NCBI GenBank assembly: GCA_023146365.1
Contig: JAGLCE010000014.1
Span: forward strand, 1-23,608
Length of the DNA: 23,608 bases
Reading direction: 5' to 3'
Origin: Endozoicomonadaceae bacterium
GTDB lineage: Bacteria; Pseudomonadota; Gammaproteobacteria; Pseudomonadales; Endozoicomonadaceae
Part shown: piece by piece, positions 15,250-23,608 of the stretch
Layout: each line of letters opens with the position of its first letter
How positions within the stretch are numbered: position 1 is the stretch's first letter
Program-made: the position numbers and the translations under genes
Notes under the pieces: model-generated
Database searches by the model: none
What the model was told of the DNA's origin: nothing
The model's input: the letters and a program-made list of their open reading frames with translations, nothing else

Positions 15250-16592
15250 GACACCTAGTAAACAGGAGCTTGGTTATTTTACTGCTGATGACAACGAGCG
15301 TTGCTCATGCTGCCAACATTGAGAATGCTCGTCTTTGGCGTTCGCCGGAAAAAACCCGTTTAGTGCTTGATCTTACTGATTTTATTGATCACAAAATATT
15401 TACCCTGAGTAATCCCAGTCGCTTGGTCATTGATATGAATGACTCATCTCTGAACTCGTCAATATTCAACATAACGTTGGCCAATACCCCAATTCGCAAT
15501 ATTCGACATGCGAAACGCAACAGTAACGATGTCAGGATCGTTTTGGACCTTTATGAGAGCGTTAGTCCTCGCAGTTTCATGCTGAAGCCGAACTCAACCT
15601 ATGGTCACCGTCTTGTGGTGGATCTGTTTGATAAGATTCAGATAACAGACAACCAGAGTGCTCCCCAGAAGTCTGCGCCCTCTGAGCCCATTGATGGGCG
15701 GGATATCATTGTAGCGATTGATGCTGGCCATGGTGGTGAAGATCCCGGTGCCATTGGATATGGCAAAGCGCGGGAAAAAGAAGCAACCTTAGCCATCGCT
15801 AAAGAGCTCGTCGCGTTGTTCCAACGGGAGCAAGGCTTCCAGGCAAAGTTAACTAGGACGGGTGACTATTATATTTCCCTGCGAGAGCGAACCAAAATTG
15901 CTCGAAATTCCGAAGCTGACCTACTGGTTTCCATCCATGCTGATGCGTTTGTGCAGCCCAGCGCTCGCGGTATGTCTGTGTTTACTCTATCAGAGCGAGG
16001 CGCCACATCAGAGGCGGCTCTCTGGCTGGCCAACAAGGAAAACAGCTCTGATCTGATCGGTGGGGAAGAGGGAGTTAGTCTAGATGATAAGGATGGCCTA
16101 CTGGCCAGTGTATTGCTAGATCTGTCGATGACAGATACCCAAACCCGCAGTATTAGAGCTGGAAAAATGGTATTGATCGAACTGGGCAGACAAAACAAAT
16201 TACACAAAAAACATGTGGAACAGGCTGAATTTGTTGTGCTGAAATCGCCCGATATTCCTTCTGTGCTGGTGGAGGCAGGATTCATCACGAACCCGGAGGA
16301 TGCTCGCAAGTTGAAATCTCATTCACACCGAAAGCGAATTGCCCTTGCGATCTTTACCGGTATTCGTGGTTTCTTTCACCAGAATCCGCCGCGTGGCACC
16401 ATGCTTGAGCAGCATATGATCAAGGGAACATTGATGGTATCCGCGAAACCACACAAGCATCGTGTTAAATCTGGAGATACCCTGTCAGACATCGCAATCC
16501 ACTATAATGTGTCGATATCTGGCCTGCGACGTGCCAACGGAATAAAAAAAGCTGACCATATCAAGATTGGACAGTGGCTGAAAATCCCTTGA
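15243..16592 (+). CDS. amiB: N-acetylmuramoyl-L-alanine amidase AmiB/AmiC type (AMIN - amidase_3 - LysM)
   Basis: A 449-aa periplasmic zinc amidase that cuts the peptide from muramic acid during septum splitting. A signal peptide (cleavage likely after AHA, residue 23) is followed by an AMIN domain (about 25-130) for septal targeting, a catalytic amidase_3 domain (about 154-378) and a C-terminal LysM (about 405-449; HRVKSGDTLSDIAIHYNV). Zinc ligands are His163 (IDAGHGGEDPGA), Glu178 (AREKEATL) and His232 (VSIHADAF); catalytic Glu344 lies in VLVEAGFITNP. An insert around 250-300 (SEAALWLANKE...) corresponds to the autoinhibitory helix that EnvC/NlpD-type activators displace. Start and coupling to tsaE are fixed by the overlap. 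mutL, the usual next gene, is replaced by an IS481 remnant. Confidence 0.97.
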   Translation: MLGHLVNRSLVILLLMTTSVAHAANIENARLWRSPEKTRLVLDLTDFIDHKIFTLSNPSRLVIDMNDSSLNSSIFNITLANTPIRNIRHAKRNSNDVRIVLDLYESVSPRSFMLKPNSTYGHRLVVDLFDKIQITDNQSAPQKSAPSEPIDGRDIIVAIDAGHGGEDPGAIGYGKAREKEATLAIAKELVALFQREQGFQAKLTRTGDYYISLRERTKIARNSEADLLVSIHADAFVQPSARGMSVFTLSERGATSEAALWLANKENSSDLIGGEEGVSLDDKDGLLASVLLDLSMTDTQTRSIRAGKMVLIELGRQNKLHKKHVEQAEFVVLKSPDIPSVLVEAGFITNPEDARKLKSHSHRKRIALAIFTGIRGFFHQNPPRGTMLEQHMIKGTLMVSAKPHKHRVKSGDTLSDIAIHYNVSISGLRRANGIKKADHIKIGQWLKIP

Positions 16593-16599
16593 TACTTAC

Positions 16600-16831
16600 G
16601 GTAGACCTATCACTCCGTAGCAACGCTATAACCATCTGCTCTTGAGGTTATCGTTTTCAGATAATCTGGCCGATGATTCTTATCTGAAAATGTCTCTCGT
16701 TTCTGCCACTTACTGCTGAGAGTGAGGCAGGTGACGTTATATTTTTTGACTAGTGACGCTTGATTCGCTTTCGAGTGATGGATTTCTTCTCGCAACATCC
16801 GAGTGGTTTTTGCGCCAGGATGAATCTTCAT
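16600..16831 (-). pseudogene. IS481-family transposase, N-terminal fragment with frameshift
   Basis: The frame from ATG 16831 starts MKIHPGAKTTRMLREEIHHS and continues with a helix-turn-helix region (LVKKYNVTCLTLSSKWQKRETFSDKNHRPDYLKT) typical of the N terminus of IS481-type transposases (K-I-H-x-N-A-R-T-T..., W-x-K-R-x-S-x-x-D-R-S-H-R-P-x-x-L-x-T). The open frame ends at 16610 after 73 aa. A one-base loss near 16646-16648 explains this, because the next frame continues with PQEQMVIALLRS, as expected for the family. Similarity stops after that, and no integrase catalytic core is present. The full-length transposase would be about 300 aa, so most has been lost. It lies between amiB and the 2168-codon gene, at the point where mutL would follow. 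Confidence 0.75.
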
Positions 16832-16922
16832 TTTTTGGCACTTTTCCAGCCGTAAAATTGAACGAGCGAGCTATGATTCCATCGCATTCCGCTACCTTGC
16901 TGCGAACACGCACCACGACACT

Positions 16923-19900
16923 CTAGACACGATCCGATCTCTCATATAAAAAATCATTTAATATCTCTACAATATCATCGCATTTAAGAATAACCACAGA
17001 GGGTTCGTTCATTTGAGCTCTTATCAGTTCTGATGGAATGTCAACACCACACAATCTCCAATCTTTCATATAATATATTGTTGGAGTTTGCATTGGCGAT
17101 GTTTGCTCATAGCAGGTAGTATATTGATCGGTTAACCATCGCCATACGCTATTGTCTTCAGGTTTCTGTTTAGCCATCCAAATAAGAAAAATGTGCAGTA
17201 ACTTTACCACACTAGATGCAGTATCAGTAAACCTCTTCTCTTTCTGCACCCACATCCAGAATTTAGTTTTTTTATCCTGACGAAGAGTAAAGTATTGATA
17301 GATTCGTCTGCGTATTTCTATACGGACATCATGTAGATCGATAATAATTGACTTACTGGTTTTCAATGTAGACTGATTAATAAACGATGGTAAGCCAGTG
17401 ACCATTCTTTCCAGTGATAGACTACAATTTCCTTTCGGCACCCTAGTATACGTTCTGTCAATTTTAACTTGTGCTAGTTTCCTTTCAAGGTAGTTACTGT
17501 TAGGTAAAGTGCGAACGAAACAAGCCAATGCTGATTTATCTTCATTTGCAGTTTTGAAAATCATTTTATTTACAAACAAAGGCAAGTCCTCGATCATTTT
17601 TTGCACTCTATATTTACAACTTGAATGACTCGACACTTCCCTCTGGAGGAATCCAAGTGCTTCATTCTTAATTGCATCATTAATTTCGCAGAAATAGCAA
17701 ATGCAATCAATATAGTTATAATGAAACGTCGAATCATCTATTGTCGAGAAAGAACGTTCAATAGCATTAATCAGGCCATTAATAAATACATTCTTATTGG
17801 ATTCAACATTCATTAATGTTTGTTCTAAATACGTTTTCAACTGCCTGAGCCTAGTATCAGATAGAGGTTGACCCTGTATAAATGTCTTTTTAATCTCACG
17901 AATAAGATCATCAAGAGATAACCCTTTATCAATATTGTCAGGCTTGCATTTTTCGCCCTTTGTTTCTCCAGCACCTTCCTGGCTGAACTCGCTGTTGGCA
18001 AGCGGTGCTCTGCGAACAGTTGGGCTAAGCTCAGATGTGACTGGTGGATGATATTCATCCCAATGTTCATCTACGGCGGTTTCAGTATATTTTCCGCCAC
18101 CGCCCAACTGGTATTGTCGCCAAGTGTCGCCGCCATCGGGACTGACCTCAACAAATACATGGCCGACATTCTGAACTTGCCGAGCCGAAAGACCCCAGTA
18201 GCGACAGAGATTCTCAAAAATACAAGATTTGTGCGAACAAACACCTCTCTTCTGCTTCAGCAGATTCAGAAACATACCTTCACCTTTATTTTTGCCAGTG
18301 ATATTTTTATCGGAGGTAAACGTATCCAGCCAATACATCAAGGCATTGAGCCGTTGAGGTATATGGTAAATCTGATGAATAGTACGTAGCTCTTGATAAG
18401 CATCACAGGTATCCCCACTAGCATTAAAAATGTTCTCATCCAAAAGTCGCCGCAACCTCTGACAGCACAAATTCTCTTGTATTATTAGCGAATCTTCTAC
18501 GTTGATCTGGGTGAAATAGCGTTGCTCAGGAGCAATAATAAAATCAATCGTTACCTTATTAGATTTGGACCCTTGCTGCTTAATCAGCAACAGTCCGGTA
18601 GTCTGACAGCGAGCCAGTTGAATATTGGTTTTCGGTATGCATCGGATGGCTCGAAGCTGATCAGCAGGCGTCAAGGATGGCAGAGATTGCCATTGGTCAT
18701 TTAAGGTAAGCACAATGTGACCGAGCAGCTCATCTGTCCTGTAGTCTTCTCGCCAATCGATAGAATCAGGCCATCCAGCTACATCAGCAAACGAGCCACC
18801 ATTTTGCCAGTCGATGGGATAAACTCGAAACTGTCCGTCTTCATCTAAATGGACCTCTTGTAAGCTCAGCCTGTAATCATCGGAACTGTAAGGTTCTTTT
18901 GGGAAGTAACAGGTAACCTCAAAGTGGGGTATTGTATTAATAGCACTAAATACACACGAACGCCCCTTGCCCAGTCTCTCCACACGGGTTGCCACTGACC
19001 TCCTTTTAACCGTTTTATCGTCGTTGATCTGGCTGCGGTTTTGCAAAACTAATTGAACGTCGCGGGCGGCTTGCTTTGCCGTTGTATCCGGTTTTACCGT
19101 GACGTCTCGGCCATCGACACGAAACAGGTCACAGAATGTTACCGTAATAGGCGCTAACAATCCGGGAAGATTATGGATCGCTTTTTCACATGCCAGTCGA
19201 TGTTGCTCTTGAGCGTGCTTCAGAGAAAAGTGTGCACGCTCTTCCTCTAATCTAGGTAGAAATATATTCCTATTCAGAGCGTGGAACTGCAACGGAAGAT
19301 GCTGCTGAAAAGCCTCTTCCCATTGGTCAGCGTCTTTGTTGGCCAGATCCTTGGCACTGCTAAACAAATCATCCAGCGTCAATCGAACAGCACTTTTCTG
19401 ATCATCCAGTGCGGTTGACAGTTGGTGGAAATACCCAGACAACCATTGGGGCAACCCTTGAGGCATATTTGGCAACCTATGAACCAACCCTTCCATTGCT
19501 AATTGTGAAATAGGCCTCAGCTTGACCTGTGTGCAACGACTCTTCAAAGCTGGGCTCAAAACTTCCCGTCCTTCAAAAGAGCTCGGATTGATGGTGGCAA
19601 ACAGTCGGAATCCCTGTTTGGCAGGACTCGTTAACACATCGTTCAAAAGTCCCTCCTGATAATGGCTGGTGATCAGGTTAAACTCACTGATAATAACGGG
19701 TTTTCCATCACGCTTCGCCTCTTCGACTCGCTCTACCTGAAACGACCACTGACTTGGGTTAGCGTTGATATGAACAAAAGGCTTGTCTGGCAGTGATTTC
19801 AGAGCTTGTTGCTGTTTCTGCCACAACTTAATGGTTTTACTTAAAACAAAGTCTTTACCCCAACCCGTCGACCCTTCTACCAGTAGAGCGACTCGCCCTC

Positions 19901-22900
19901 CCTCGCCCTTGTCCAGATTTTGCCAATAGTGATAGACCAGTTGCCGAACGGGAGCGGGTGAAAAATCTGCATCACTATTTTCTTCCTGCAATTGTTCCAC
20001 AAAGGTGTCGAATGCCTGATCCATATTGGTCATGACCGACAGGTCTTCCAAGTAGCGACCCTGATACCATCCATTAAGAGAGTTCAAACGTTTTTGATAA
20101 TCCTCGGTAACAGCACCAGCAAGGCTGTCCATAAACGCCCGTCGAATCAGTGCATTGATCTGTTCTTCCGTAAGATTGTCCAACGGCTCAGAATAATATC
20201 TGAGAATCTGATGAACAGTCGCCAGCACATCATTGATATCCCTCGGAGTCATCAGGTCTCCCCGCACCAGCTTCTTAAATAAATTAAACAATATTATTAT
20301 CCGATCACAAGCCTGCTGTTTCTGAACAGCAGGCCAATTGGACAGGTTCGGCAAAATGATGGAATCAGCCAGTACGCTCTCCTGAAGCGGAGGATAGAAT
20401 AAGATGGGTATCCGTGATTGAAGCGCCTTGTCCAGATGTCGCCCTACATAATGTTCCGGATTACCAGTCATAATAATCCGATGTGTTTTCATTAACGGGT
20501 ATTGATGCCCCTGATAATGAAGTTCAGGCCGTGCTCGAGTCAAACCGATCAGTGACGACAGTAAGCCCTCTGACGCCATATTGGCTTCATCAAGCAGCAA
20601 CAGTTCAGGGTTATCAGAGGATGCCCATTCCAAGAGCGATCCTTGATGAAACTCGCTACAGTGATCCGTCTTATTGTCCACGGTATAACGTTTCAACTGT
20701 TGCCCGCCAAACAACTCATCGAGTGTTTGGATGGGATCAATTTTAATCACCTTGAAACCTGAGTAACCGGCCTTATCCGCAACCGCCTTGGCCATAAACG
20801 TCTTTCCAGCCCCCGCTTCGCCCTGCAAAAATACAATGGGATGTAGCTGAATCAAGTTAGCCAGACGAGCCAGACGCCGTTGTTCCCTGGCATGGGTATG
20901 ACGCTGATTGCTGATTAGGGCATTCGGCAGATTTTGATAGTCCTTTGGTAATTGACCATTTTGGAAATAAGAGGCCAGTATTTCCTTTATTGATTGTAAT
21001 TTATCTTGATCAGTCGAATGCTTTGTAAGAATTAAGGATACCTCTTGTTCCAGTAAAGCGACCGTTTCACTGATGACCGTACCCAGCTTTAGCAATGCTT
21101 TATTAGCGACCAGTGCATCTCTCAGTGTTGAGCGCATCACTCCATTAAAAAATGATTTCTCCCTGGCGAGCTGGAGGTCAACCTTTAATTGATAGGCCAG
21201 CGTCACCTGCAAGTATTGATCAGCTGCACCGACCAAATGGGTTGCCAGATTATTTAACGAAGCCTCACCAATATCATTAATATCATTAATAGCTTCGTGC
21301 ACATCCACTGAACAGTGTCGAACCAGCGCCCAGAAATCCTCTTTGATCTTCTCCATAGTAATCTCTGATATTGAATACTTTGCCAGCCACTGCTGCAAGG
21401 CTGATCGATCCGATCGATTATTAGTCACTGTATCCGGATAATAGTGGGCAATTTTTGCCTTAATGAAACTGTAAACAACAGAATTGCCACGATAGGATTT
21501 GGCTAGAATAACATGCAATGCACAGCATTTATGATAGGGCGTAATCTCATTACTGCCATCCAGCAGCCGCTCTGCCTCAGCCTGTCGTTCAAACTGATAC
21601 TGAAACGTATCAGAACGCCAAGGTAGCATTTTTTGATAAGCGTGTGGCAATAACTTCAACAGCGAATAGATTGGATTTTCAGAGAGTGATTCCTTTTGGC
21701 TATCGATACTATTCAATATTTTATTAATAAGTGGGGAGCTCGTTGTTTCCCCTTTCACAGATTTGATCAATGTCACGTTGGCATTAGGAAGATCAACTTT
21801 ATTGCCATGAATAAACAGATAAGGGTTCGGTAATAATAACGTTTCCAAGCTTGCCGCCAGCGTTAGATTGCACCCAAAACCGCCAAGAATGACAGGAGTA
21901 CCATGAACAAGACACTCCATCAAGGGACTATTGATCAGAGAAAAAGTAAAGTGATTCTGGCTATTCAATCTCACCTGCTGAAAGGAATCAAGTGTATCGC
22001 TTGAGCTGATCTCATAGATAAAAGGATCGTTGCCTTCACGCAATAACGAGAGAGCTTCATCGTTATGCCGCTTCATAGCCTCAGAAGATAGCAACAACGC
22101 AGGTGGCAGATGGATAAACAGTGACGGTTTTACAGCCTCTGGCAACGTATCCAGTTTAGCGAATAACCATAACCACTGCTTCTCCTCCATCTCACTGGTG
22201 ATCACCAACTGCTTGGAACCATTAAGCAAAGTGGCTAGCATATCAGCCTTAACCACTAAATTGCCTTCTATCCTTATACGACATTGCAGGCTCTCTATCG
22301 AATTTGCGTTAATGCAAACGAACTGGTTTTTGGATTTGAACGTTTCGGTTTTTGTGAGTAGCTTGCTTTTCAAGTTATCCAATTCAGAGGTAGAAACATC
22401 TTCTCTGGAGAACGTGATATTATCAGAAAGCCCGACCCATTGCCGGTTGACTTCAAATCCACCTGCTCGTAGTGCCTCTACTATCGATTCTTTAAAACCA
22501 GTACTGTTCCATGGAGCGTTTTTTAGCACCAAATGAGCATCATCGCCAAGGTGAGCCAGTGCACCTTCAGAAACAATGAACGTCCCCTGCTCATTCATTG
22601 TGATGCCGCCAAACAGCAAGAAATACCACTCATCGGAACCGAAAAAATCAATGATTTTCTGCGGCTTGCTGGCTGGAATTTCTTCTGTTGTTTTTTGAGC
22701 CAGCAATGTTTCATCGGTTATAGAATCCGGAACACCATCTGCATCTGGAATCTCTTTTTGAGACATTTGCCCCAACCTGCGCCACAGATCTGGATTCGCT
22801 ATCTGCCCTCCATTAATCATCGCATCGTTAACGAGAAATACCCGTTTAACGTGATCGCCCAATGGCTTATCATTACATCTTGGTTTAACCTGAAGCATGT

Positions 22901-23429
22901 CATTAAAGCTGGCGATGTCACCAGGTGTCATGGCCGTCAGGTCAAAAATTAGCGTGAGGGGTTTATCAATAAACAGCCGACCTTCTTCTTGACGTAATCT
23001 GCCATCTTTTAGCCAAACTTCTTGAATAAGACAATGTTTATCAAAGTCTTCCAATGAGCGAATACAATACAAATTAGACTGTTCACTTCTTAATTGATCA
23101 ATAATACACTGTTTGGATAACGGGTCATTAGCGAAATAGAACTCACCTGTGCTTTTACTCTGTCGTTCGTCGGATATAGTGGATAAACTTTCTATGCCAC
23201 TGTCAAACGAAGCTTCCAAAAAAGCAGAGGATCTTTGATCCAAGGTATCATTTGAAACTTTTTTTTGTCCTAATGATTCCACTTTATTTTCAGGAGAGTT
23301 TCTATACGATACTGTTCTATGAAAAGAGTGACACTCTTCCTCAGCATTACTTGCTTCCTCCTTATATGTATTAAAATTTAGGCGTCTATTATTAACAGCA
23401 GAATGATTATCCATTAAATGAGTATCCAT
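16923..23429 (-). CDS. Giant 2168-aa protein: two dynein/MoxR-like AAA+ modules and a transglutaminase-like domain
   Basis: A single 2168-codon frame. The N terminus (1-95) is polar and probably disordered and contains DSGIES (76-81). Residues about 100-850 have no certain family; alternating strand/helix stretches (PLTLIFDLTAM, QLVITSEMEEKQWLWLFAKLD) could be degenerate ATPase-like units. AAA module 1 (about 855-1130): Walker A GEAGAGKT (870-877), Walker B ELLLLDEAN with Asp947, then IIMTGNPEHYVG and ALQSRIPILF. AAA module 2 (about 1175-1420): GSTGWGKD (1186-1193) and VIISEFN (Glu1249), both altered, then LFATINPSSFEGR and ALKSRCTQV. A transglutaminase-like domain (about 1640-1790) has Cys1731 in GVCSHKS and His1757 in VGHVFVEV. 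The ~380-residue C-terminal region is unassigned. No signal peptide. ATG 23429 or 23414 could be the start; neither has a good ribosome-binding site. Substrate remodelling or host-directed action is inference. Confidence 0.85.
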   Translation of the reverse strand: MDTHLMDNHSAVNNRRLNFNTYKEEASNAEEECHSFHRTVSYRNSPENKVESLGQKKVSNDTLDQRSSAFLEASFDSGIESLSTISDERQSKSTGEFYFANDPLSKQCIIDQLRSEQSNLYCIRSLEDFDKHCLIQEVWLKDGRLRQEEGRLFIDKPLTLIFDLTAMTPGDIASFNDMLQVKPRCNDKPLGDHVKRVFLVNDAMINGGQIANPDLWRRLGQMSQKEIPDADGVPDSITDETLLAQKTTEEIPASKPQKIIDFFGSDEWYFLLFGGITMNEQGTFIVSEGALAHLGDDAHLVLKNAPWNSTGFKESIVEALRAGGFEVNRQWVGLSDNITFSREDVSTSELDNLKSKLLTKTETFKSKNQFVCINANSIESLQCRIRIEGNLVVKADMLATLLNGSKQLVITSEMEEKQWLWLFAKLDTLPEAVKPSLFIHLPPALLLSSEAMKRHNDEALSLLREGNDPFIYEISSSDTLDSFQQVRLNSQNHFTFSLINSPLMECLVHGTPVILGGFGCNLTLAASLETLLLPNPYLFIHGNKVDLPNANVTLIKSVKGETTSSPLINKILNSIDSQKESLSENPIYSLLKLLPHAYQKMLPWRSDTFQYQFERQAEAERLLDGSNEITPYHKCCALHVILAKSYRGNSVVYSFIKAKIAHYYPDTVTNNRSDRSALQQWLAKYSISEITMEKIKEDFWALVRHCSVDVHEAINDINDIGEASLNNLATHLVGAADQYLQVTLAYQLKVDLQLAREKSFFNGVMRSTLRDALVANKALLKLGTVISETVALLEQEVSLILTKHSTDQDKLQSIKEILASYFQNGQLPKDYQNLPNALISNQRHTHAREQRRLARLANLIQLHPIVFLQGEAGAGKTFMAKAVADKAGYSGFKVIKIDPIQTLDELFGGQQLKRYTVDNKTDHCSEFHQGSLLEWASSDNPELLLLDEANMASEGLLSSLIGLTRARPELHYQGHQYPLMKTHRIIMTGNPEHYVGRHLDKALQSRIPILFYPPLQESVLADSIILPNLSNWPAVQKQQACDRIIILFNLFKKLVRGDLMTPRDINDVLATVHQILRYYSEPLDNLTEEQINALIRRAFMDSLAGAVTEDYQKRLNSLNGWYQGRYLEDLSVMTNMDQAFDTFVEQLQEENSDADFSPAPVRQLVYHYWQNLDKGEGGRVALLVEGSTGWGKDFVLSKTIKLWQKQQQALKSLPDKPFVHINANPSQWSFQVERVEEAKRDGKPVIISEFNLITSHYQEGLLNDVLTSPAKQGFRLFATINPSSFEGREVLSPALKSRCTQVKLRPISQLAMEGLVHRLPNMPQGLPQWLSGYFHQLSTALDDQKSAVRLTLDDLFSSAKDLANKDADQWEEAFQQHLPLQFHALNRNIFLPRLEEERAHFSLKHAQEQHRLACEKAIHNLPGLLAPITVTFCDLFRVDGRDVTVKPDTTAKQAARDVQLVLQNRSQINDDKTVKRRSVATRVERLGKGRSCVFSAINTIPHFEVTCYFPKEPYSSDDYRLSLQEVHLDEDGQFRVYPIDWQNGGSFADVAGWPDSIDWREDYRTDELLGHIVLTLNDQWQSLPSLTPADQLRAIRCIPKTNIQLARCQTTGLLLIKQQGSKSNKVTIDFIIAPEQRYFTQINVEDSLIIQENLCCQRLRRLLDENIFNASGDTCDAYQELRTIHQIYHIPQRLNALMYWLDTFTSDKNITGKNKGEGMFLNLLKQKRGVCSHKSCIFENLCRYWGLSARQVQNVGHVFVEVSPDGGDTWRQYQLGGGGKYTETAVDEHWDEYHPPVTSELSPTVRRAPLANSEFSQEGAGETKGEKCKPDNIDKGLSLDDLIREIKKTFIQGQPLSDTRLRQLKTYLEQTLMNVESNKNVFINGLINAIERSFSTIDDSTFHYNYIDCICYFCEINDAIKNEALGFLQREVSSHSSCKYRVQKMIEDLPLFVNKMIFKTANEDKSALACFVRTLPNSNYLERKLAQVKIDRTYTRVPKGNCSLSLERMVTGLPSFINQSTLKTSKSIIIDLHDVRIEIRRRIYQYFTLRQDKKTKFWMWVQKEKRFTDTASSVVKLLHIFLIWMAKQKPEDNSVWRWLTDQYTTCYEQTSPMQTPTIYYMKDWRLCGVDIPSELIRAQMNEPSVVILKCDDIVEILNDFLYERSDRV

Positions 23430-23488
23430 TGATTGGTTATTAACCTTTCGTTGGACAGATCAGTATATGAATAGTTCCTATAATACTC

Positions 23489-23530
23489 AATATTATCGAC
23501 ACAATATTATCGACACAATATCATCGACGT
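23489..23530. repeat. Three 14-bp tandem repeats upstream of the giant gene
   Basis: AATATTATCGACAC is repeated at 23489-23502 and 23503-23516, with a third diverged copy at 23517-23530 (AATATCATCGACGT, three changes). The array lies 60-101 bases upstream of the giant gene's first ATG and forms part of its presumed promoter. Confidence 0.9.
23490..23518 (-). promoter_or_regulatory. Candidate sigma-70 promoter of the giant gene, built from the 14-bp repeats
   Basis: Reading the minus strand, TTGTGT (complement of 23513-23518) and TAATAT (complement of 23490-23495) are separated by exactly 17 bases. The -35 hexamer comes from a junction between units and the -10 from the next unit. Matches to consensus are partial (three and four of six). 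The predicted start of transcription lies about 50 bases upstream of the start codon. Confidence 0.4.
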
Positions 23531-23608
23531 AATGCAGATTTCAGTATTGGAAATTCAGCGGGTGACAGGTCGATTAATCTCTTTCGAGACTGTAAATTAG
23601 ATTGTGTA

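Noticed and set aside
22030..22952. Two plus-strand frames (168 and 139 codons) opposite the giant gene.
   Set aside because: They are antisense to a continuous 2168-codon frame and lack recognisable domains or ribosome-binding sites.

Overview
The window looks like chromosomal DNA of a gammaproteobacterium. The conserved block psd - rhodanese - rsgA / orn - nnr - tsaE - amiB is a familiar gammaproteobacterial order: Escherichia coli has psd-rsgA, divergent orn, then queG-nnr-tsaE-amiB-mutL, and Pseudomonas has rhodanese beside psd and motAB beside rsgA. The moderate base composition, long intergenic gaps, decayed insertion sequences and large eukaryote-flavoured orphan proteins suggest an animal-associated Oceanospirillales-type bacterium such as Endozoicomonas. 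That assignment is an inference from style, not a proof.

Layout. 1-901: a dead IS30-family transposase (minus) with a nonsense codon and a frameshift. 1099-1506: a membrane-anchored glutaredoxin-like protein. 1633-4481: an accessory island of three unrecognised minus-strand genes (104, 238 and 411 codons). The 411-aa product has a possible death-domain-like segment and an acidic F-x-x-I motif resembling a host LC3-interacting motif. 4759-5436: a TVP38/TMEM64-type membrane protein. 5682-7979: two tandem, diverged phosphatidylserine decarboxylase genes, the second in an apparent operon with a two-domain rhodanese (7995-8843). 9229-10758: an exported protein with a kinase-like (BadF/N-acetylglucosamine-kinase-like) N-terminal part and a SnoaL-like C-terminal part, behind a degenerate ~135-bp tandem duplication of its upstream region. 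10842-12619: divergent rsgA and orn separated by nine perfect copies of a 7-bp repeat. 13120-16592: nnr, tsaE and amiB. 16600-16831: a truncated, frameshifted IS481-type transposase fragment sits where mutL would be expected. 16923-23429: one 2168-codon gene.

The housekeeping genes act in phospholipid synthesis (psd), ribosome assembly (rsgA), RNA turnover (orn), NAD(P)H repair (nnr), tRNA t6A modification (tsaE) and peptidoglycan cleavage at division (amiB). tsaE and amiB overlap and are probably translationally coupled.

The most unusual object is the 2168-aa protein. It carries one canonical AAA+ module (Walker A about 870-877, Walker B about 943-948), a second AAA+ module whose Walker A and B residues are altered (GSTGWGKD, IISEF), and a transglutaminase/protease-like domain with Cys1731 and His1757 but Gln1774 where the third catalytic residue is expected. 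Its promoter region is built from three 14-bp repeats that place -35-like and -10-like hexamers 17 bp apart. No tRNA, rRNA or CRISPR array was seen.
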